A stretch of 64,000 nucleotides of DNA from Chionoecetes opilio (lineage: Eukaryota; Arthropoda; Malacostraca; Decapoda; Majidae), in contig JACEEZ010013467.1 of NCBI GenBank assembly GCA_016584305.1, positions 89,501-153,500 of the forward strand. The letters are read 5' to 3'. This document shows positions 21,305-33,119 of the stretch, piece after piece. Both the position numbers and the translations under genes were made by a program. The notes below the pieces were generated by a model. That model made no database searches. It was not told where the DNA came from and saw only the letters and a list, made by a program, of their open reading frames with translations. Numbering within the stretch: the stretch's first letter is position 1; each line of letters starts with the position of its first letter.

Positions 21305-21460
21305 CTCTCTTGGTCTTGGTTAGGAGAGGCTTCTTTCTTGGTGACCCGAGTTGAAGGTTCATGTCTATCCAGCAACGCACTTGAAAAATCCTGACTGAAA
21401 CATTAGCGTAAACATTGTGAGTTCCCGAGCAGTTATATATGAGGATTCTTGAAGATTTTA
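21305..21460 (-). pseudogene. Tc1-like transposase HTH fragment (inverted copy)
   Basis: Reverse complement of 21072-21225 with substitutions. It keeps TTCAAGAATCCTCAT, CTCGGGAACTCA, TGTTTCAGTCAGGAT and CCAAGAAAGAAGCCTCTC. The two copies face each other across about 80 bp, so the locus is a foldback of a partial element. Confidence 0.65.
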
Positions 21461-21465
21461 CCCTA

Positions 21466-21993
21466 CATAAAGCAGGTGTAGTATTGCGGGGATGTCCAAA
21501 TGCGTGTATGTGGTGGTGTGGCAGGAGATAGAAATGTGGCTCACTGCAAGAAGGAAAAGATGGTTGTCTTGTTTAATGCTTTCAACGGCATATTTTAATG
21601 CTTAACGGCATTTTTAATGCTTGCAGGGACGCAGAACCCCCTGTAGGGATTAACCCCAGGCTGCCCACTATTTCACCCCTAGTTGGGGCTGGATGGCCAT
21701 TGACTCAATAGTGAGTTCATTGGTCCTTAAAGATGGTCTTTTTTTAGTCTATCTGGGTGTCCAGCACAGCCTCCTCACTGGCAGAACCAGTGAGGGAGCC
21801 GGTTTAGTCACGACGATTCGACCATGCGGCTGGTTGTACTGGGTTACAGCTTACCAGTAGCAGGGCACAACCCTGACCAGACACCACAATAATATGGTTA
21901 ACTATGATAAAATACAACTGAAAGTAAGAAGAACCGTAGTATTCCCTTCTCCCGGCATCAAATATCAGTCAGTAAGCAGCAAGTAGCTGGAGT
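21466..21993. other. No gene recognised
   Basis: Includes two near-identical TTTTAATGCTT words (21590-21620) and a block ATAATATGGTTAACTATGAT (about 21890) that recurs at about 28670, so part of it is dispersed repeat. Confidence 0.5.
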
Positions 21994-21995
21994 AG

Positions 21996-22341
21996 GGGAG
22001 GCGGTAGCGGAGTGGTTAGCGTCTCCGGCTGGCGTTCGCGGTGACCCGAGTTCGATCCCCGAAGAAACCCCAAATCTTTCTGCAGCGTCGAGTGGCCTAA
22101 GAACACCCACATGCCCTGCCCATCAACTCTACCTTCGATTGCGAGTGCATCGGAGGACACAGGGGGGCGGCATGAGCCTCTAATCACAGGCGTCACTATA
22201 AGAATCCTGCCTGCGCCACCACGGGCGAGGGCCAACCATCACATCAGCCCTCAAGTGAACCTCCAGAGTCTACCATCCGAGCCCTAGGTCACCACTGCCT
22301 ACAGGCGTTATAGGCACAACATAAAAAAAAAAAAAAAAAAG
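21996..22341 (+). mobile_element. tRNA-derived SINE, family 1 (full copy)
   Basis: The head GAGGCGGTAGCGGAGTGGTT is A-box like. GAGTTCGATCCCCG about 40 bp later is a good B box. The body is about 250 bp (ATCAACTCTACCTTCGATTG, CACCACGGGCGAGGGCCAAC) with an 18-bp poly-A tail (22323-22340). An internal pol III promoter is inferred. The 88-aa reverse frame is inside it. Confidence 0.9.
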
Positions 22342-22610
22342 AGGTCAGGATTTTTCGCCTCGTTAAAATGATAGACTATACATCTTTTTATTGTTTCAAC
22401 ACTCACAGTAAGTAGATAATTCTTCAGGACAATAGCTTCTACTCCCTCTCTCCCTTGCCTCTTCAGACACTCCTGATATTACCCCTCTGATGAATGCACA
22501 AAATATGTACTCACTCATGCCTTCAGGTTTAGTTGCGCTCAAAGCCATCACACTTATAAGTTCCTTTCATGTATAGTGTCACCTGTCTTGCATCTCTCTT
22601 CATGAAAATT

Positions 22611-22870
22611 AGAACATAGGGAAGCTACAAGAGGCTGGGAGACCTACACGTGGTAGTTCCTGTTACTTAACACTACCTACATCCACCTTTCATCCCCATC
22701 CATAACACTGTCTAGCCTCCTTTTGAAGCTTCCTAATGACTCCGCACTAACCACCTGACGACTGAGTTCATTCCGATCATTTGCCACTCTATTTGTGAAC
22801 CAGTTTTTCCTTATTTCTTTTTTAAATCTACACTTTTCCAGTTTGAATCCGTTACTTCTTGTTACTTCTC
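22611..22870 (-). mobile_element. LINE 3' end (CR1-like family), 5'-truncated
   Basis: Border GAACATAGGGAAGCTACAAG, then CACGTGGTAGTTCCTGTTAC and the antisense ORF2 C-terminus (words for NWFTNRVANDRN). Same structure as 3126-3385. Confidence 0.8.
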
Positions 22871-23756
22871 ATGCTGGTTACGTCTCTACATAGTCAGGCC
22901 ACCCTTATATCCACTCCCTCTCTGCTCCAGGCTTTCATACATACTTTTCTGCTTTGTGTTTTGATAGTACAGTAATCCCTCACTTTAACAGACCTCTATA
23001 TAATGAATTACGTAAATTTTTAGTTAGTTTTATAATGAATTTCGAACAGTTGGTTAGTTAAAGCAAGGGTTTAGTGTGTTTATCCGTGCCTCCCTATACA
23101 CGCACCCCATAGTTCCCTCAAGTCACTAACCACACACAGGAATTATTTATATACTCACTCTATGCACCTTTTTATAGCTTCAAATAACATGTACTTTTTA
23201 TGGCTTCAAATAACAGTGTTTAGCAGTGCCATGGGGCGACTCCCTATACACACACCCCTGTCACAGATATTATTGAGACACTCACTCCATACACCTTTTT
23301 ATTGTTTCAAATAACATGTACATATAGTCATCCCGTCCAGACCAGGTGACATCTTTCTCTGCAAGGCACATAGCACATCACTTGCATTGGTATCTTTACG
23401 TATTCCTATTTCTTCTTGTTCCTTTCTTTATATAACTTTAGTATATTCTTAGCATTCAGATTACTCACGCTAAAGTTTTTCATCCAAAAGATTTATTGAA
23501 AGACTTCTATTATAGAAGCCAAAGGATTTTACTTTGGTTAATACGTTTAGATTCAAATTGTTTCTAGTTCTGATTATTTCAATATTCATAATGCACTTCT
23601 TGCAATCAGCTTCATTGCAAACTAACTAATATTTCTACTGTCAATAACACACTAGTCGCCACTGCACTAATGTCGCCAGGCGCCATATATTACGTATTTC
23701 AGCATCCCTACAGACTTGTATGTGCCACTGAAGACAGTTACATAATAAACTAGGGG
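22871..23756. repeat. Dispersed-repeat stretch with two direct repeats
   Basis: About 23090-23170 and 23235-23310 repeat the words CTCCCTATACACRCACCCC, ACTCACTC and CACCTTTTTAT. The block 23334-23415 recurs at 24259-24340. About 23650-23735 (GTCGCCAGGCGCCATATATT) recurs at 47188-47275. No gene. Confidence 0.6.
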
Positions 23757-24007
23757 GGGGCACTCAGTAAAGCGCATACCTCTGCCCGAATATTTCATCA
23801 ATTGGTTGCCATGGCAACATTTGTGATTCGATTTCATCCAAAATTAAATCAGTTCTTCCTTATACCAAATAGACTTGGTATACCACGTTTGGTCCCAATC
23901 TATTCGTAACTTTTCGAGAAATCCTGTACACTAACAAACAAACAAACAAACAAACACAGATTGGGGTGAAAACATAACCTCCCTCCAACTTCGTTGGCGG
24001 AGGTAAC
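23757..24007 (+). mobile_element. Non-LTR 3' end repeat (GGAGGTAA-type tail)
   Basis: Contains the phrase GGTTGCCATGGCAACATTTG, an (ACAA)n run at 23933-23956, and the tail ACCTCCCTCCAACTTCG then TTGGCGGAGGTAA. Tails of this kind are known from RTE-type non-LTR elements of marine invertebrates. Assignment is from memory and approximate. Confidence 0.5.
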
Positions 24008-24720
24008 TACTGTGCATGCCTGTTCAGTGGCACATACTAGTCTGTAGTGATGCTAATTTTTCCTAATATATGGACGCCTGACCACATTAGGGTTATTGAC
24101 TGTAGAGATTTCAAATTTGCGTAATTTTGAAACTAAAATAATACTTTTGTAAAGTTTTGTATTAGATTTTGATTATTTTAATACTAAATTTTGAGAATAA
24201 CCCATGCATGAACTTTTAAAGATTAATCTGATCTGAATGGGTGAAGTATTTTTGATGTAATCCTGTCCAGACCAGGTGATATCTTTCTCTACAAGGCACA
24301 TAGCACATCACTTGTATTGATATCTTAACGTATTCCTACTCTCAAGTGATTTAAATAAGTACATTTCCAAAGTCCTCATTCAGGTCACTTATATAGATCT
24401 ATCTTTCCCAGGTATTTCATGTTGTGGCGGGCATTCCTGCCGTGGCCTGGAGGGAACAACAAGGTGTACAGCAACACCACCACCACCAGTCCATTAGTGT
24501 GTAGGCCATGCGTGCACGGGCTGCCCGGCGGATCCGTGGCCGAGGCACGGATGGCGGCCACGGTGCAACACTCAACACTCCCGTCTTCACTGATGGGTTA
24601 TTGTGTGTTGGCCGGGATCCCTCCTGCCTGACGCTGCCTCACCACTACTGCCTGGCCCTCCCCACACTAAGGGCATGCTGCCCACACACTCATCAACAAA
24701 CCAGTGGACCAGCTGATTAT
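24008..24720. other. No gene recognised; GC-richer block at its end
   Basis: 24400-24700 is GC-rich relative to its surroundings and holds overlapping frames of 70 and 76 aa with no recognisable motif. I cannot exclude a small host exon. The rest is AT-rich and includes the second copy of an 82-bp direct repeat (24259-24340). Confidence 0.4.
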
Positions 24721-24725
24721 ATATA

Positions 24726-24963
<238 letters not shown>

Positions 24964-25340
24964 CACAGGATGTCAGCCACAGGATGTTTATATACCACAG
25001 TCAAGGAATACCACAGGATGTCGGCCACAGGATGTTTATATACCACAGGATGTCGGCCACAGGATGTTTATATACCACAGTCAAGGAATACCACAGGATG
25101 TCGGCCACAGGATGTTTATATACCACAGTCAAGGAATACCACAGGATGTCGGCCACAGGATGTTTATATACCACAGTCAAGGAATACCACAGGATGTCGG
25201 CCACAGGATGTTTATATACCACAGTCAAGGAATACCACAGGATGTCGGCCACAGGATGTTTATATACCACAGTCAAGGAATACCACAGGATGTCGGCCAC
25301 AGGATGTTTATATACCACAGTCAAGGAATACCACAGCCGC
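24964..25340. repeat. 48-bp tandem repeat, about 8 copies
   Basis: Unit CCACAGTCAAGGAATACCAC followed by AGGATGTCGG, CCACAGGATG and TTTATATA. One early unit lacks the CAGTCAAGGAATAC block. All three plus frames stay open because 48 is a multiple of 3. I do not treat them as coding. Confidence 0.95.
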
Positions 25341-25699
25341 TGTCGGTGTATATGCTACGATCAATTTTGTATAGGAATTTAGCATAGGTCTATTCACAAC
25401 TTTTTGAAAGTTGTGAAGATTCGCAAATTCCAATACAAATTTGCCCGTAGATTCGTATCTGAAAAGACAAATTAAATTTGTATATTTATTTACACAAAAA
25501 AAGGACATCATAATAATATTTTTCTATTGATTCCCCCCCAAATGAAATATATACTTTAAAAAAATAGTCGTCTTGATGACGACGATGATGATACTGGTAG
25601 TGTGTGGAGGGACTGAAGTGTTGTAGAAATAGAGGTGTAGGAAAGATCTATTGTGTCATGGCCACTTTCTTGAGGAAATAACTAAGGGACAAAAGTTAG
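25341..25699. other. AT-rich stretch, no feature recognised
   Basis: Contains short A runs and a GATGACGACGATGATGATAC run near 25575. Nothing supports a gene. Confidence 0.6.
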
Positions 25700-26380
25700 T
25701 GGATTACATAAATCAAACAATGAAGAGGAATAGATTCAGCAGTTTTAGAATGACAACAATACGTAAGTGGGCTAGAAAAGGCTGATCCAAGGGGCCTGTG
25801 AAGAGAAAAATGGAAATGAAAGTCAGAATTCTAGAAGCTGCTCTGTGTGTGTTCATGGAAGCACACGAGAGACTGTCATAACAGATCTGAACACAAAGGT
25901 AGGGAGAGAGAGAGAGAAAGCTAAATGCCTCCAAAACTTTTTTCATGGATACAATATAAAGGTAGGAGAATGGTAGTGCCTGAGGGAGAGAGAGAGAGAG
26001 AGAGAGTGGTGTTAATGGCAGTGCCTGGAGCAAATGAAAGCATGGAGCAGGGTACACCAGCCTATGCTTTGTATCAAACAGGGAAGAAGGGACTGCATGA
26101 AGCCTGCAACAAGAGCAGGAAACAAATATGTGAAGAGAAATAATGCTGATGAGAGCGGGATAGTGTTTAAGAAAATGTGGATTGAAGGAGCTGAGTAAGG
26201 TGGTTTGGGCCCGTGAAGAAGAGACAAGGTGGTGAGGCATTGGGGAGAGTTGTTAGAGTGGAAGTGCCAGGTCGCCGTCCACCGGGCAGGCCAAGGAAGA
26301 CATGGAGGCAGTGTGTTGGCAGGCAATGCAATGGACAGAGATAGTTGGAAGCGTATCATCAGCCGTCTAACCTCATAAAA
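25700..26380 (+). pseudogene. RTE-type LINE ORF2 C-terminal part
   Basis: The plus strand carries decayed ORF2 sequence. Late words are RGGEALGRVVRVEVPG, then RRPPGRPRKTWRQCV, then LEAYHQPSNLIK, with frameshifts. It ends CCGTCTAACCTCATAAAATA as in the copy at 14441. A (GA)n run lies at 25989-26006. The 175-aa and 115-aa reverse frames are shadows. Confidence 0.75.
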
Positions 26381-26648
26381 TATGAGAAAAACTGACGTTA
26401 AACAGAAAGAAAAAGAGCTTGACAGTTTCCAACAGGGTGTTGGAAATGAATCACCGGAGATACTAAAATCTTGTCAGAGAAGAGAAGTTACGAGTGAGAA
26501 ATAAATGAGCTAAATCATGTCTCTATTTGATGGTAAACAGGCCTTGCACACACACTTATTTAGAGAAAACTAAAGACACAGGCTGACCGTGTTATGAATC
26601 CCGGACTTCTAGGCAGACATATATGGTATAAACCTTAATATATTCATA
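26381..26648. other. LINE 3' flank and unassigned sequence
   Basis: Begins with the 3' untranslated part of the LINE (AACTGACGTTAAACAGAAAG is also antisense near 14420), then AT-rich sequence without features. Confidence 0.5.
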
Positions 26649-27047
26649 CACTCAACCCTCAATTTAACGGACTCCATCTGCTACTGCTACCTGACAAGTG
26701 GACCAAACTACTCAATAAGTCCGCTGCTTGAAAAAAAATACAAGCTCGGACTCAGAATAGAAGCCTTCTGAGTCCTAGATAAAGCTCAACATAGAGTTTA
26801 CGTGAAGTGAAGCAAAAACTATTATTTTCACGTTTTGGTTTTGTAGTGACGTAGAGTCTATCTAGGTTATACATATCAATATGTTTCTTAATACCCATAA
26901 ATTCTTCTTCATAATCATATTTCATATTTTAGTTGTCTCTATATGTAATAAACGTGTTGGGTATAAAAATAATGGCGTCCGGCCTGCGAGTACCAAGCCA
27001 CAGACACTTCCATTGCCCATTTAGTCTGTTAAATCAAGGGTCGAGTG
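26649..27047. mobile_element. TA-targeting MITE, family 3
   Basis: Ends CACTCAACCCTCAATTTAAC and, inverted, CACTCGACCCTTGATTTAAC, with TA at 26647-26648 and 27048-27049. These match the termini of the composite element 15376-20341, so this is its short deletion relative. No frame. Confidence 0.85.
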
Positions 27048-27130
27048 TATATCATTCATAGATACCCAGAGAGAAACTGAAATGGATGAATTGAACACAC
27101 ACAAAAAATGCCTGATTGACCTATACAAGA

Positions 27131-27325
27131 GAACATGATAACATAAGGAAGCTACAAGAGGCTGGGAGACCTACAGTGTCTACACGTGGTAGTTCCTGTT
27201 ACTTAACACTACCTACATCCACCTTTCATCCCCATCCATGAAGCTGTCCAGCCTCCTTTTAAAACTCCCTATTCACTCAGCACTAACTCCCCCATGACTG
27301 AGTCCATGCCAATCATTTACCACCC
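27131..27325 (-). mobile_element. LINE 3' end (CR1-like family), 5'-truncated
   Basis: Border GATAACATAAGGAAGCTACA followed by the standard tail and the antisense ORF2 end, up to about TTTGTGAACTAATTA. It contains a 9-bp insertion (AGTGTCTAC) before CACGTGGTAG. Confidence 0.8.
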
Positions 27326-27600
27326 TATTTGTGAACTAATTACTCTAGTAGGGAAGGAACAGGAAAAAACACGGCCACATATTGCTTCAAGTCTGCGATC
27401 CTTAGTACCAACTAAGATATTCTTAGATTTGCTTATCATAGTATATGATAAAAAACATTTCCACATCCATAACATGCTACTCAGAACCCAGTGTGCTCTA
27501 TATACCTTATGTTAAAATGTAAGAGTTCAAAAGGTAAAATTGAAACTTGCGTGACTTATTTTATCGCTTGATTTTGGAAGCAATTTGTGGTTAGCTATGT

Positions 27601-27885
27601 GTCGCCTCTGTGGTGTAGTGGCTAGCGTGCCTGGCTATGAATCTGCGGGCCCGGGTTCGAATCCAGGCCAGGGCAAGTTGGCGGCCAGCCCATCCAGCTG
27701 TTCATCCTTCCTTTCTGGGATGGTGGATAAATGGGTACCTGGGGGAACCTGGGGAAGGTAACTGTGGTAACCCGGATGTCACACTAGCCCTGTGTCCCGG
27801 GGTACCACAGGCTCAAGGGCTAATGCCACGGAGATAAGCACTGAGGCCACGTGCAGCTTAGCCTATGCCCCCATCTTTACCTTAT
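27601..27885 (+). mobile_element. tRNA-derived SINE, family 2
   Basis: The head GCCTCTGTGGTGTAGTGGCT continues AGCGTGCC, which is a clear A box. GGGTTCGAATCC at 27653-27664 is a textbook B box. A ~200-bp body unrelated to SINE family 1 follows, ending CCCCCATCTTTACC. The fold is tRNA-like, but no mature CCA or intact acceptor pairing is apparent, so SINE rather than tRNA gene. Confidence 0.85.
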
Positions 27886-29057
27886 AATCATGGCACTTTC
27901 AGCCTTTTAAAGCACTACGCCCCATATGTCTTCTTAAATTTCCTATAATAACTTTGACCAAGGCTTTCAGTTACTAATATCAGTTAATATTCAGTTAATA
28001 ATATCTCAGCACGACCAAAAATATATCCTAAATCCAGTCAGTCTTCCAGAAACCAAGCCGTGAGCAGGAGGACCCATGCTTACACCACAGCCACAGCTTG
28101 CTGACAGTAACACTGCCTTGAACACTGGCCTGGCGGGGAGGGCTGCATGACCCTACTGGATAGTCATGCTGTTCATCTTACCACAGGAACTACCACGTGT
28201 AGGTCTCACAGCCTCTTGTAGCTTCCTTATGTTCTGATGTTCATCTTGAGGGGCCATCTCTGTGTCATGGTAGTAATGGTGTTCATCTTCATCTTCAGGG
28301 TTCACACAACACACGTTCTTCCAAGGCAACACTCTTCAACCAGCTGCTCCTGTTAAAATAATATCCTATGAGAACATAAACACAACACACACTACTATAA
28401 AATAGGGTTTAATAATTGTAGCTGTCATAAAATTAACTCCAGATTCTTGTTCAGCTTGCCACAAACCTTTTATAAACAAATGTTCATGACATTTTGAAAG
28501 GTCAAAATTATCCTTAAATATGTAGGGGATGATAAGGAGGTCTAAGGGTCTTAAGGCTGATAAGGAGGCCTAGGGGTCTTATCTCCTCACCTCCGTCTTG
28601 CCTTACACAGGCAAAAATTCCATTCTATCTTAAGGTCTCGTGCTTAAAATGATGCCTCTGTTTACCTGATAATATGGTTAACTATGATAAAAATACAGCT
28701 GAAATTAAGAAGCGTAGTATTCCCTTCTCCTGGCATCAAATATCAGGCAGTAAGCAGCAAGGGGGCAGCATTTTTCACCTTGTTAAAAAACCAGAGTATA
28801 CACCATTATCACTGCACCGTCTTGTCAGATTAACAAATGACCACAAGATATTGATGAGAGGATATTTTCTATCTTATAATGTCATCAAGCACCACAGAGC
28901 GAAGGGTCAAAACATGACTACTTCAGCCCGGGTTCCACTGTGAGGTTACGGGCCCACGTCAACGAGCGTTAGGCTGACTCGGGATGACGGGCTCCTGACT
29001 TTTATGCTGACGACGCCTCGCTCCTGACGTGGCGTGACTGGTGGTGAGGTGGGAGGT
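27886..29057. other. Repeat debris
   Basis: 28180-28240 is a short plus-strand LINE tail (GGAACTACCACGTGTAGGTC). 28080-28380 is related to 46880-47080 (ACTGCCTTGAACACTGGCCT, then GGTGTTCATCTT words). 28670-28760 repeats a block from 21890-21970. No gene. The 89-aa frame at 28674 lies in this repeat. Confidence 0.6.
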
Positions 29058-29059
29058 TG

Positions 29060-29112
<53 letters not shown>
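29058..29112. repeat. (GT)n microsatellite
   Basis: About 55 bp of TG; a shorter GT run follows at 29130-29141. Confidence 0.95.
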
Positions 29113-29114
<2 letters not shown>

Positions 29115-29254
29115 ACGGGTCCGGGGTCTCCGTGTGTGTGTGTACAACTGTACATGCCGGTGCCCGCAGGGAGGAGGCGGGCGTGGTGCCCATCCCCAAA
29201 CACAACCCGGGGGGGAGGGGGAGAGGAGGGTTGAATATACAGAGAGACCTAAGG

Positions 29255-29590
29255 ATATAGGAAGGAAGGAAGGCATTACACAAATACGTATATAAGAACA
29301 TAAGGAGAAGGAAGGAAGGAAGGAAGGAAGGAAGGAAGGTGTTGAATATACAGAGGAACATGGGACATAAGGAAAGAAAGGAAGGAAGGAAGAAAGAAAG
29401 GAAAGAAGGAAGGAAGGAAGGCGTTGAATATGAGAACATAAGAGGGAATCTGCATAAAACACCTTAAATAAACGCATAAATAAATAAAGAATTCTGTAAA
29501 TAAAGTGTTAGTGAGGAAGGAAGGAAGGAAGGGATTGAATATACAGAGAGACATAGGAACATGAGGAGAAGGAAGGAAGGCAGGAAGGAT
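29255..29590. repeat. GGAA-rich tandem array
   Basis: Blocks of GGAA (5-8 repeats) alternate with TTGAATATACAGAGAGACAT, giving a higher-order unit of roughly 60-100 bp that includes GAACATAAGG. Confidence 0.85.
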
Positions 29591-29595
29591 TACAC

Positions 29596-29758
29596 CAGTG
29601 GCGTAGCTATGGGAGGGGGGCAGGGGGGCAAGGGGGGACGTGCCCCCGCCCTGGCCATGGCTGGGGTATTCTGTATAATGCTCTAATACCCACCATTGAT
29701 CTGATCTTAGAATATACCCTTCTATGGGGCATCAAAGTGGCCCCGCTTGCCTAATGCC
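29596..29758. mobile_element. Left end of a hAT-like element
   Basis: Starts CAGTGGCGTAGCTATGG, a common hAT terminus. It is interrupted at 29759 by another hAT copy. No matching right end (CCATAGCTACGCCACTG) was found downstream. Confidence 0.5.
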
Positions 29759-31184
29759 CAGTGCCGGATTAACCATTAGGCAGACAAGGCAGGTGCCTTA
29801 GGCCCAGACAAAAACTCGGGCCACAAAAATTCTCAGGGATTCTAAACTTACACAACTTGTATTACAAGTATGAAGAAGATCTCTAGATCACTTGTAGCCT
29901 GATCTAGATCTAATAGATTTAGTGTATTGTCACTATGTCTTAGAGACAGTTATGTAGGGTGTAGGTCTATATTATTTGCCTCTGACCATACATCTATCTC
30001 CATGATTTCCATTGCCATGATTCTGTACTTAGTATCCCAATAGGTCAATCCATATTAAAGCAACTCCAGAACAGGTGGAACTCTGAAGATTGAAGAAGCT
30101 CTTGCAGTCTTCCTAATTGTGATACAGTGATAGACTGTCAGTAAGCCTATTTAGCTACATGGGACACTTTTCAATTGACTGATTGTGTCAAAATATTTTG
30201 CAGCGCTTCAACTGCTGCAGCAAGTTGTTGCAAAGTGCCACTATAGAATCAACACCAGCTATTGGTTTCCTGAAGAGTTTGAATGAGTTTTTACGTTTTT
30301 ACATGCGCGCAGAGAAAATTTTGATTTCTATGAGCAACAAGCATGTGATCGCTGCGGCAACAGCACTTACAAATCCGAAAGTCGGCAAATTCCCAAGCGT
30401 GAGAAGCGTGTCAATGATGGAAATGCTACTGATGCCACAGAAGGGATGACAGGCCAACAAAAATTCAAAATTAATACATTTTATGTCATCATTGACCAAC
30501 TGCAGAGTGCATTGCAGAAACGCAAAGAGGCGTATTCTGTAGTGGTGCAGTGGTTTGGCGTTCTGACAGAGTTTGACTCTATGACCGATGAGGATATCAA
30601 CACTGCTATTACAGGGCTTGTCAGTGTGTATCACAAGGATCTGAATACAGATTTTGTGTCAGAGTTCCGTCAGTTCATTTGCTGGTATAAAGACCAACTG
30701 CCCTCAAGTTCCCCCTCAACAGGGTGTGCACAGCATATGTTTGTGCTGCTGCACACCACTGGAGTTCATGCAGCCTTTCCAAACACTGAAGTGACTCTCC
30801 AAATATACTTAACACTGATGGCCACCAATTGTTCAGGTGAACGCTCATTTTTGCAGCTAACGAGAATTGAAGAGTTTGCAGTTGTAAAAGTGCGCAAGGT
30901 TACAATCTAAGGTCTAGTAAACTGTAAAGCAAAGTGTCAAATATGTACGAGTTTTGTCATGCATATATTCATACACTGCAAATTGTATAGAGGGATTAAA
31001 TAAACTAGTTTCTTTTCACATTAAATATTTGTCTTTTTTTGTATTAAATATTTTATCCTTGAATCAGTTCATCTTTTGTCTGGGGTTCATTTCCATGAGC
31101 CCGAGATCTAATTGAAATTGTTCAGGCCATTCTCTAAAATTTCTAAATGTGCCTTAGGGCCAGCCGAGGCTTAGTCCGGCACTG
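29759..31184 (+). mobile_element. hAT element with decayed transposase
   Basis: Left end CAGTGCCGGATTAACC, right end TTAGTCCGGCACTG. The inner 10 bp are exact inverses. It encloses a broken hAT transposase C-terminal half. The 8 bp outside differ on the two sides, and extra copies of the right end lie at 31243-31270 and 37380-38287, so the original boundary is unclear. Confidence 0.78.
30183..30910 (+). pseudogene. hAT transposase C-terminal region (ZMYM1-like)
   Basis: Coding signal runs through three frame segments. The first (30183 to about 30300) is in one frame. The second is short, with words FDFYEQQACDRCG. The third (from about 30380, open to 30910) has MTGQQKFKINTFYVIIDQL, RKEAYSVVVQWFGVL, and near the end the hAT dimerisation signature IYLTLMATNCSGERSFLQL then TRIE. 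This layout is that of hAT transposases and the related zinc-finger MYM-type 1-like proteins. The N-terminal DNA-binding and catalytic Asp regions are absent. Two frameshifts make it a pseudogene. Confidence 0.85.
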
Positions 31185-31658
<474 letters not shown>

Positions 31659-32617
31659 CAGTGGCGGCTCGTGGCATAGGGCTGCGGAGCTGCAGCACCC
31701 CCAGACACTCACTGCCGGGTGTATGATGTCTTTAGAGACACAGCAGAATTGATACACTACTAACAAATATATCATGATAAAAAGTCATTATATTGTTATG
31801 CATGAGCTATGCATGATGTGGTGTAGGGAAGGCATGTCTGTGTGTATGTCTGAGTGGCGCACGGTGGCACCTTGTAGAGGGGGTTTCGCGCGTCGCAAGT
31901 GTGTGTGTGAGAGGGTGGTGGTAGTTGCGACCTTGAACGGAGGGTGGAGAGGCGAGGGAGCGCGTGGCTGGCTAGGGAGGAAGGAGAGGCTCTCAGACCA
32001 GGAACGAGGGAGGTTTGAGCCGGACTTCGCTCTGTGGAGGAGGTGGTGTTGTGGCGGTGTTTGTGGCATGGTGGTATGGTTGGGGTGGTATGAACAGTAA
32101 CTGTAGGGAGGCAGTGGAGTCTTTGCGACCATCGTGCAAGAGATGGGGAGACGACACTGTAACTTTGTAACTGACGGTGATTTGTATGGTGTAGCGTGGC
32201 TTGTGCTAATTAAAACCTGAACTGTCGCTTGTGTTTCCTTCGCCTCTGTGTTTTGACCTCGTGTACCACTTAACTCGCCTCATCTTGACATACCGAATCC
32301 TGAAAGAGGGCTGCAAGGAGCAGTGAGTTGCCTGTAGCGGGTATAATTACCTACCACATCTCTTTCCTGCACAGCCTTTGAGCCTGTAACACCTGGGTTG
32401 GTGTGGTAAAGGTCCAGGAGAGGAGTGGAGAGCGTAACAATATGTTATTTTCATTACGTTACTAAATGAATTTTCATTAAACCAGACCTAAATGTAAGTT
32501 ACTTTCATATTTGCTGTACGATTCATGTCTGTGCTGCCGCCGCGCCACTTGTGAACACCAAGAGCTGCACCCGAGCCAGCTTTTTAGTCTCGTCCCCAGT
32601 GCGTGTAAACGGTGTGC

Positions 32618-32781
32618 ATACTTACCTGGCACAGGAGAAACGCGATCCTGAAGGCAGTTTTTCTCAGGAGAGGCCTACCATTGCACTCCGGCGGTGCTGA
32701 AGCTTGCGATTAACCCAAATGTGGTTTTACTCATAGTGCGAATTTTTTTGTGTAGCGGGGGATTGCGTTCGTGCATCCCCT
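32618..32781 (+). ncRNA. U1 snRNA-like gene (likely pseudogene or variant)
   Basis: Starts ATACTTACCTGGC, the U1 5' end that pairs with 5' splice sites. In order it continues with a stem-loop I region, CCATTGCACTCCGG and GTGCTGA of stem-loop II, and TGCGATTAACCCAAATGTGG of stem-loop III. An Sm-like AATTTTTTTGTG follows, then the terminal stem GGGGGATTGCGTTCGTGC then ATCCCC. Length to the final pairing is about 164 nt, equal to canonical U1. Differences: the loop I word GATCCTGAAG replaces GATCACGAAG, bound by U1-70K, and the Sm site is T-rich. Promoter elements were not identified. Position inside a hAT element suggests a captured or retroposed copy. Confidence 0.85.
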
Positions 32782-33119
32782 TTTTGTTGAAGAAAAAGAA
32801 GAAAAAAAGAGACGGTGTCGTTAAATCGCGCTTTCTTTAAATACCCTATGACGATGGAAAATCCAGTGAAGTATTTGCAAAACATCAACTTATCCCAGCT
32901 GACATTAAATGAAAGACTGAAATCAAGCGGTACTGACTTTATTTTCAAGTACAACAAACCTCGATTTCCCGGACCTTGATTTCCCGGATATCGGATTTGC
33001 CGGACAAAATCCGAGGTCCGGGGATATGTCAGTTTTCGGCCAATTTTTTTTTTTTTTTTTTTTTTTTTTTGGTCCTGTTCGTAAATTGACCAAGTTGTCC
33101 GGCGGTCCGAGCATCTCCT

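Noticed and set aside
22970..23078. Small TA-targeting MITE starting CAGTAATCCCTCAC
   Set aside because: The left end looks right, but the candidate right end (AAGCAAGGGTTTAGTGTG) matches poorly and lacks a clear TA border.
24964..25374. CRISPR-like regular array
   Set aside because: The 48-bp units are near-identical along their whole length with no unique spacers, and the context is eukaryotic. An ordinary tandem repeat.
27601..27673. tRNA gene
   Set aside because: A and B boxes are good, but a 200-bp conserved body follows and acceptor-stem pairing is not evident. Called a SINE.
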